Assembly: GCF_044751345.1 (NCBI RefSeq)
Contig: NZ_JBIWXY010000001.1
Location: 1,736,001-1,800,000, forward strand
Source: Methylobacillus methanolivorans
GTDB lineage: Bacteria > Pseudomonadota > Gammaproteobacteria > Burkholderiales > Methylophilaceae
Reading direction: 5' to 3'
DNA: 64,000 nucleotides
In this document: positions 61,513 through 64,000 of the stretch, in pieces
Layout: every line of letters begins with the position of its first letter
How positions within the stretch are numbered: position 1 is the first letter of the stretch
The notes under the pieces: generated by a model
The model's database searches: none
The model's input: only the letters and a program-made list of their open reading frames with translations
Told to the model about the DNA's origin: nothing
Program-made: the position numbers and the translations under genes

Positions 61513-64000
61513 TTAGTTGCGGTCAAGATCAATATCGATGGCGAGCGAGCGAATTTCCTTCACCAACACGTTGAAGGACTCTGGCATACCAGCGTCAATC
61601 TTGTGCTCACCCTTGACAATGTTTTCGTATACCTTGGTACGGCCAGACACGTCATCAGACTTCACTGTCAGCATTTCCTGCAAGGTATAGGATGCACCGT
61701 AAGCTTCCAGTGCCCACACTTCCATTTCACCGAAACGCTGGCCACCGAACTGCGCTTTACCACCCAACGGCTGCTGGGTCACAAGCGAGTAAGGACCTGT
61801 AGAACGAGCATGCATCTTGTCATCAACCAAGTGATGCAGCTTGAGCACGTGCATATAACCTACAGTCACAGGACGCTCGAAAGCATCGCCAGTGCGACCA
61901 TCAAACAAGGTCACTTGCGTCTTGCCGGAAGCAAACTGCAATTGCTGTGTACGTGGATCTTCATCAGGGAATGCCAAGTCAAGCATTGCCTTGATATCGG
62001 ACTCAGCAGCACCATCGAATACAGGCGTTGCAAATGGCACACCATTTTTGAGGTTACGTGCCAGATCCAAGACTTCCACATCGCTCAAGGAAGCAATATC
62101 TTCAGACTTGCCGCTGCTCTTGTTGTAGATCTGTTCAAAGAAGCTACGCAACTCGGCGGTCTTGGCTTGCGCCTGCAACATATTGCCGATACGGATACCA
62201 AGACCCTTGGCAGCCCAGCCCAAGTGCACTTCGAGAATCTGACCAATATTCATCCGTGAAGGAACGCCCAACGGGTTCAGCACGATATCCATAGGTGTAC
62301 CGTCGGCCATGTGCGGCATATCTTCGATCGGCACGATCTTGGAAACCACACCCTTGTTACCGTGACGGCCCGCCATCTTGTCACCAGGCTGGATACGACG
62401 CTTAACAGCAAGGTAAACCTTGACCATCTTCTGTACGCCAGGAGGTAATTCATCACCCTGGGTAAGCTTGCGCTTCTTCTCTTCGAATTTGCTATCGAAC
62501 TCGATACGTGCCTGGGACAAGCTGTCACGCAATTGTTCGAGTTGACGTGCAACATCTTCATCGCTCAGACGAATGTCAAACCAATCGTAGCGTGCCAAAC
62601 CATCCAGATACTCAGCATTAACGGTTTCGCCCTTTTTCAGCTTTTGTGGACCACCGGTCGCAACCTTGCCTTCGATCAGGCGGCGGATACGGCCAAACGC
62701 GTCGTCTTCCACGATACGCATCTGGTCAGCCAAGTCTTGCTTGTAGTCGGCCAACTGATCATCAATGATCTGCTGTGCACGCGCATCGCGCTCAATACCT
62801 TCGCGAGTGAACACTTGCACATCGATCACGGTACCGGACATGCCAGAAGGTACGCGCAGAGATGTATCCTTCACATCGGATGCCTTTTCACCGAAGATTG
62901 CACGCAGCAACTTCTCTTCAGGAGTCAGCTGGGTTTCACCCTTAGGTGTCACCTTACCAACCAACACATCACCGGCTTCGACTTCAGCACCAATGTAAAT
63001 AATGCCGGAATCATCCAGACGACCGAGCATACGCTCAGACAGATTGGAAATATCGCGTGTGATTTCTTCCGCGCCCAGCTTGGTGTCGCGGGCAACAACG
63101 GACAATTCCTCGATATGGATGGAGGTATAGCGGTCATCGGCCACTACACGCTCTGAAATCAGGATCGAATCCTCAAAGTTGTAACCGTTCCATGGCATAA
63201 AGGCGACCAGCATGTTCTGGCCCAGCGCCAACTCACCCATATCGGTGGAAGCACCATCGGCGATCACGTCACCACGCGCCAATACGTCACCGACATTCAC
63301 CAACGGACGCTGGTTGATATTGGTGTTCTGATTGGAACGTGTGTACTTGATCAGGTTGTAGATATCAACACCGACTTCGCCAGCAGCAGCTTCTTCGTCA
63401 TGCACACGCACCACGATACGGCTGGAGTCAACATAGTCAACCACACCACCACGACGCGCTGTAACGACAGTACCGGAGTCAACCGCAACAGTACGTTCAA
63501 TGCCAGTACCAACCACGGCCTTCTCAGCACGCAAACATGGCACAGCTTGACGTTGCATGTTGGCACCCATCAAGGCACGGTTCGCATCATCGTGTTCGAG
63601 GAACGGAATCAGGGATGCCGCCACGGAAACGATCTGGCCAGGCGCCACGTCCATGTATTGAACACGGTCAGGCTGTGCCATGGTGAATTCGTTATGGTAA
63701 CGCGCAGAAACCAGGTCTTCCTTGAACTTGCCATCTTTGTCCAGTTCTGAGTTCGCCTGGGCGATCATGTACTGGCTTTCTTCAATCGCGGACAAGTAAT
63801 CAATCGTTGCCGAGACCTTGTTGCTATCTACACGACGGTAAGGTGTTTCCAGGAAACCATACTGATTGGTGCGAGAATACAGCGCCAATGAGTTGATCAG
63901 ACCAATGTTTGGACCTTCAGGTGTTTCAATTGGGCAAACACGACCATAGTGAGTGGAATGCACGTCACGCACTTCAAAGCCAGCGCGTTCACGGGTCAAA
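61513..64000 (-). CDS. rpoB: RNA polymerase beta subunit (5' end outside window)
   Basis: The C-terminal 829 or so residues of beta; the frame is open to the right edge. It begins at LTRERAGFEVRDVH, just beyond the rifampicin cluster, so the drug-binding residues are outside the window. CPIETPEGPNIGLINSL, GDKMAGRHGNKGVVSKI and the C-terminal clamp contact FNVLVKEIRSLAIDI are intact. Confidence 0.98.
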   Translation of the reverse strand, partial: LTRERAGFEVRDVHSTHYGRVCPIETPEGPNIGLINSLALYSRTNQYGFLETPYRRVDSNKVSATIDYLSAIEESQYMIAQANSELDKDGKFKEDLVSARYHNEFTMAQPDRVQYMDVAPGQIVSVAASLIPFLEHDDANRALMGANMQRQAVPCLRAEKAVVGTGIERTVAVDSGTVVTARRGGVVDYVDSSRIVVRVHDEEAAAGEVGVDIYNLIKYTRSNQNTNINQRPLVNVGDVLARGDVIADGASTDMGELALGQNMLVAFMPWNGYNFEDSILISERVVADDRYTSIHIEELSVVARDTKLGAEEITRDISNLSERMLGRLDDSGIIYIGAEVEAGDVLVGKVTPKGETQLTPEEKLLRAIFGEKASDVKDTSLRVPSGMSGTVIDVQVFTREGIERDARAQQIIDDQLADYKQDLADQMRIVEDDAFGRIRRLIEGKVATGGPQKLKKGETVNAEYLDGLARYDWFDIRLSDEDVARQLEQLRDSLSQARIEFDSKFEEKKRKLTQGDELPPGVQKMVKVYLAVKRRIQPGDKMAGRHGNKGVVSKIVPIEDMPHMADGTPMDIVLNPLGVPSRMNIGQILEVHLGWAAKGLGIRIGNMLQAQAKTAELRSFFEQIYNKSSGKSEDIASLSDVEVLDLARNLKNGVPFATPVFDGAAESDIKAMLDLAFPDEDPRTQQLQFASGKTQVTLFDGRTGDAFERPVTVGYMHVLKLHHLVDDKMHARSTGPYSLVTQQPLGGKAQFGGQRFGEMEVWALEAYGASYTLQEMLTVKSDDVSGRTKVYENIVKGEHKIDAGMPESFNVLVKEIRSLAIDIDLDRN

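Noticed and set aside
63999..64000. TTG at the right edge as a start of rpoB
   Set aside because: Alignment to the known beta subunit shows it is an internal leucine codon, with several hundred residues missing upstream.
1..64000. CRISPR arrays, insertion sequences, tRNA or rRNA genes
   Set aside because: No repeat-spacer periodicity, transposase-like frame, or cloverleaf was seen on either strand.

Overview
The window reads as the chromosome of a betaproteobacterium, most likely a methylotroph of the Methylophilaceae. That placement is inference. It rests on the protein sequences, on a stand-alone formate-dehydrogenase-like molybdoenzyme with a small partner gene, on a nitrate reductase fused to a CysJ-type flavoprotein, and on moderate GC. 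No rRNA, tRNA, insertion sequence or CRISPR array was seen.

Layout. 1-10862 is housekeeping and central metabolism: the 3'-truncated ilvD, the divergent lgt, an FdhF/YdeP-type molybdopterin oxidoreductase with a small winged-helix-like gene, a MocR-type regulator, cstA with ybdD, a small secreted protein and an ABC half-exporter. 10863-32420 is a roughly 21.5-kb nitrate assimilation locus in three blocks. Block 1 is a NirC-type nitrite channel, a PP2C-phosphatase/kinase fusion and a NasR-type NIT-ANTAR antiterminator. Block 2 is a nitrate ABC transporter, an outer-membrane porin, a soluble PilJ/mini-MCP protein, uroporphyrinogen-III methyltransferase, a NarK-type transporter and a second phosphatase/kinase fusion. 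Block 3 is nirB, nirD and nasA fused to a CysJ-like reductase. 32421-39531 holds a paralogue of the small secreted protein, radC, coaBC, dut, rpmB-rpmG, a frameshifted AT-rich T5orf172/GIY-YIG-like gene, an MscS channel and mgtE. 39532-64000, all on the minus strand, is rpoB-rpoC, str (rpsL-rpsG-fusA-tuf), S10, spc and alpha (rpsM-rpsK-rpoA-rplQ). rpsD is absent from its usual place between rpsK and rpoA.

How the nitrate genes work together. Each block starts with the same control cassette read from sequence: an NtrC-like palindrome, a GG-N10-GC sigma-54 promoter, then a transcribed leader with a GGAC-hexaloop-GTCC hairpin. The 3' side of that hairpin lies inside the 5' arm of a strong intrinsic terminator. 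This is the layout expected for antitermination by a NIT-ANTAR protein of the NasR type, which is itself encoded in block 1. Nitrogen limitation (NtrC/sigma-54) and nitrate or nitrite (NasR) would therefore both be needed. Nitrate crosses the outer membrane, possibly through the porin, and enters by NrtABD or NarK. It is reduced by a NasA that appears to carry its own NADPH-flavin electron supply, then by siroheme NirBD. The uroporphyrinogen-III methyltransferase feeds siroheme synthesis. Two tail-anchored phosphatase/kinase fusions and the PilJ-type protein suggest an extra post-translational signalling layer of unknown target.
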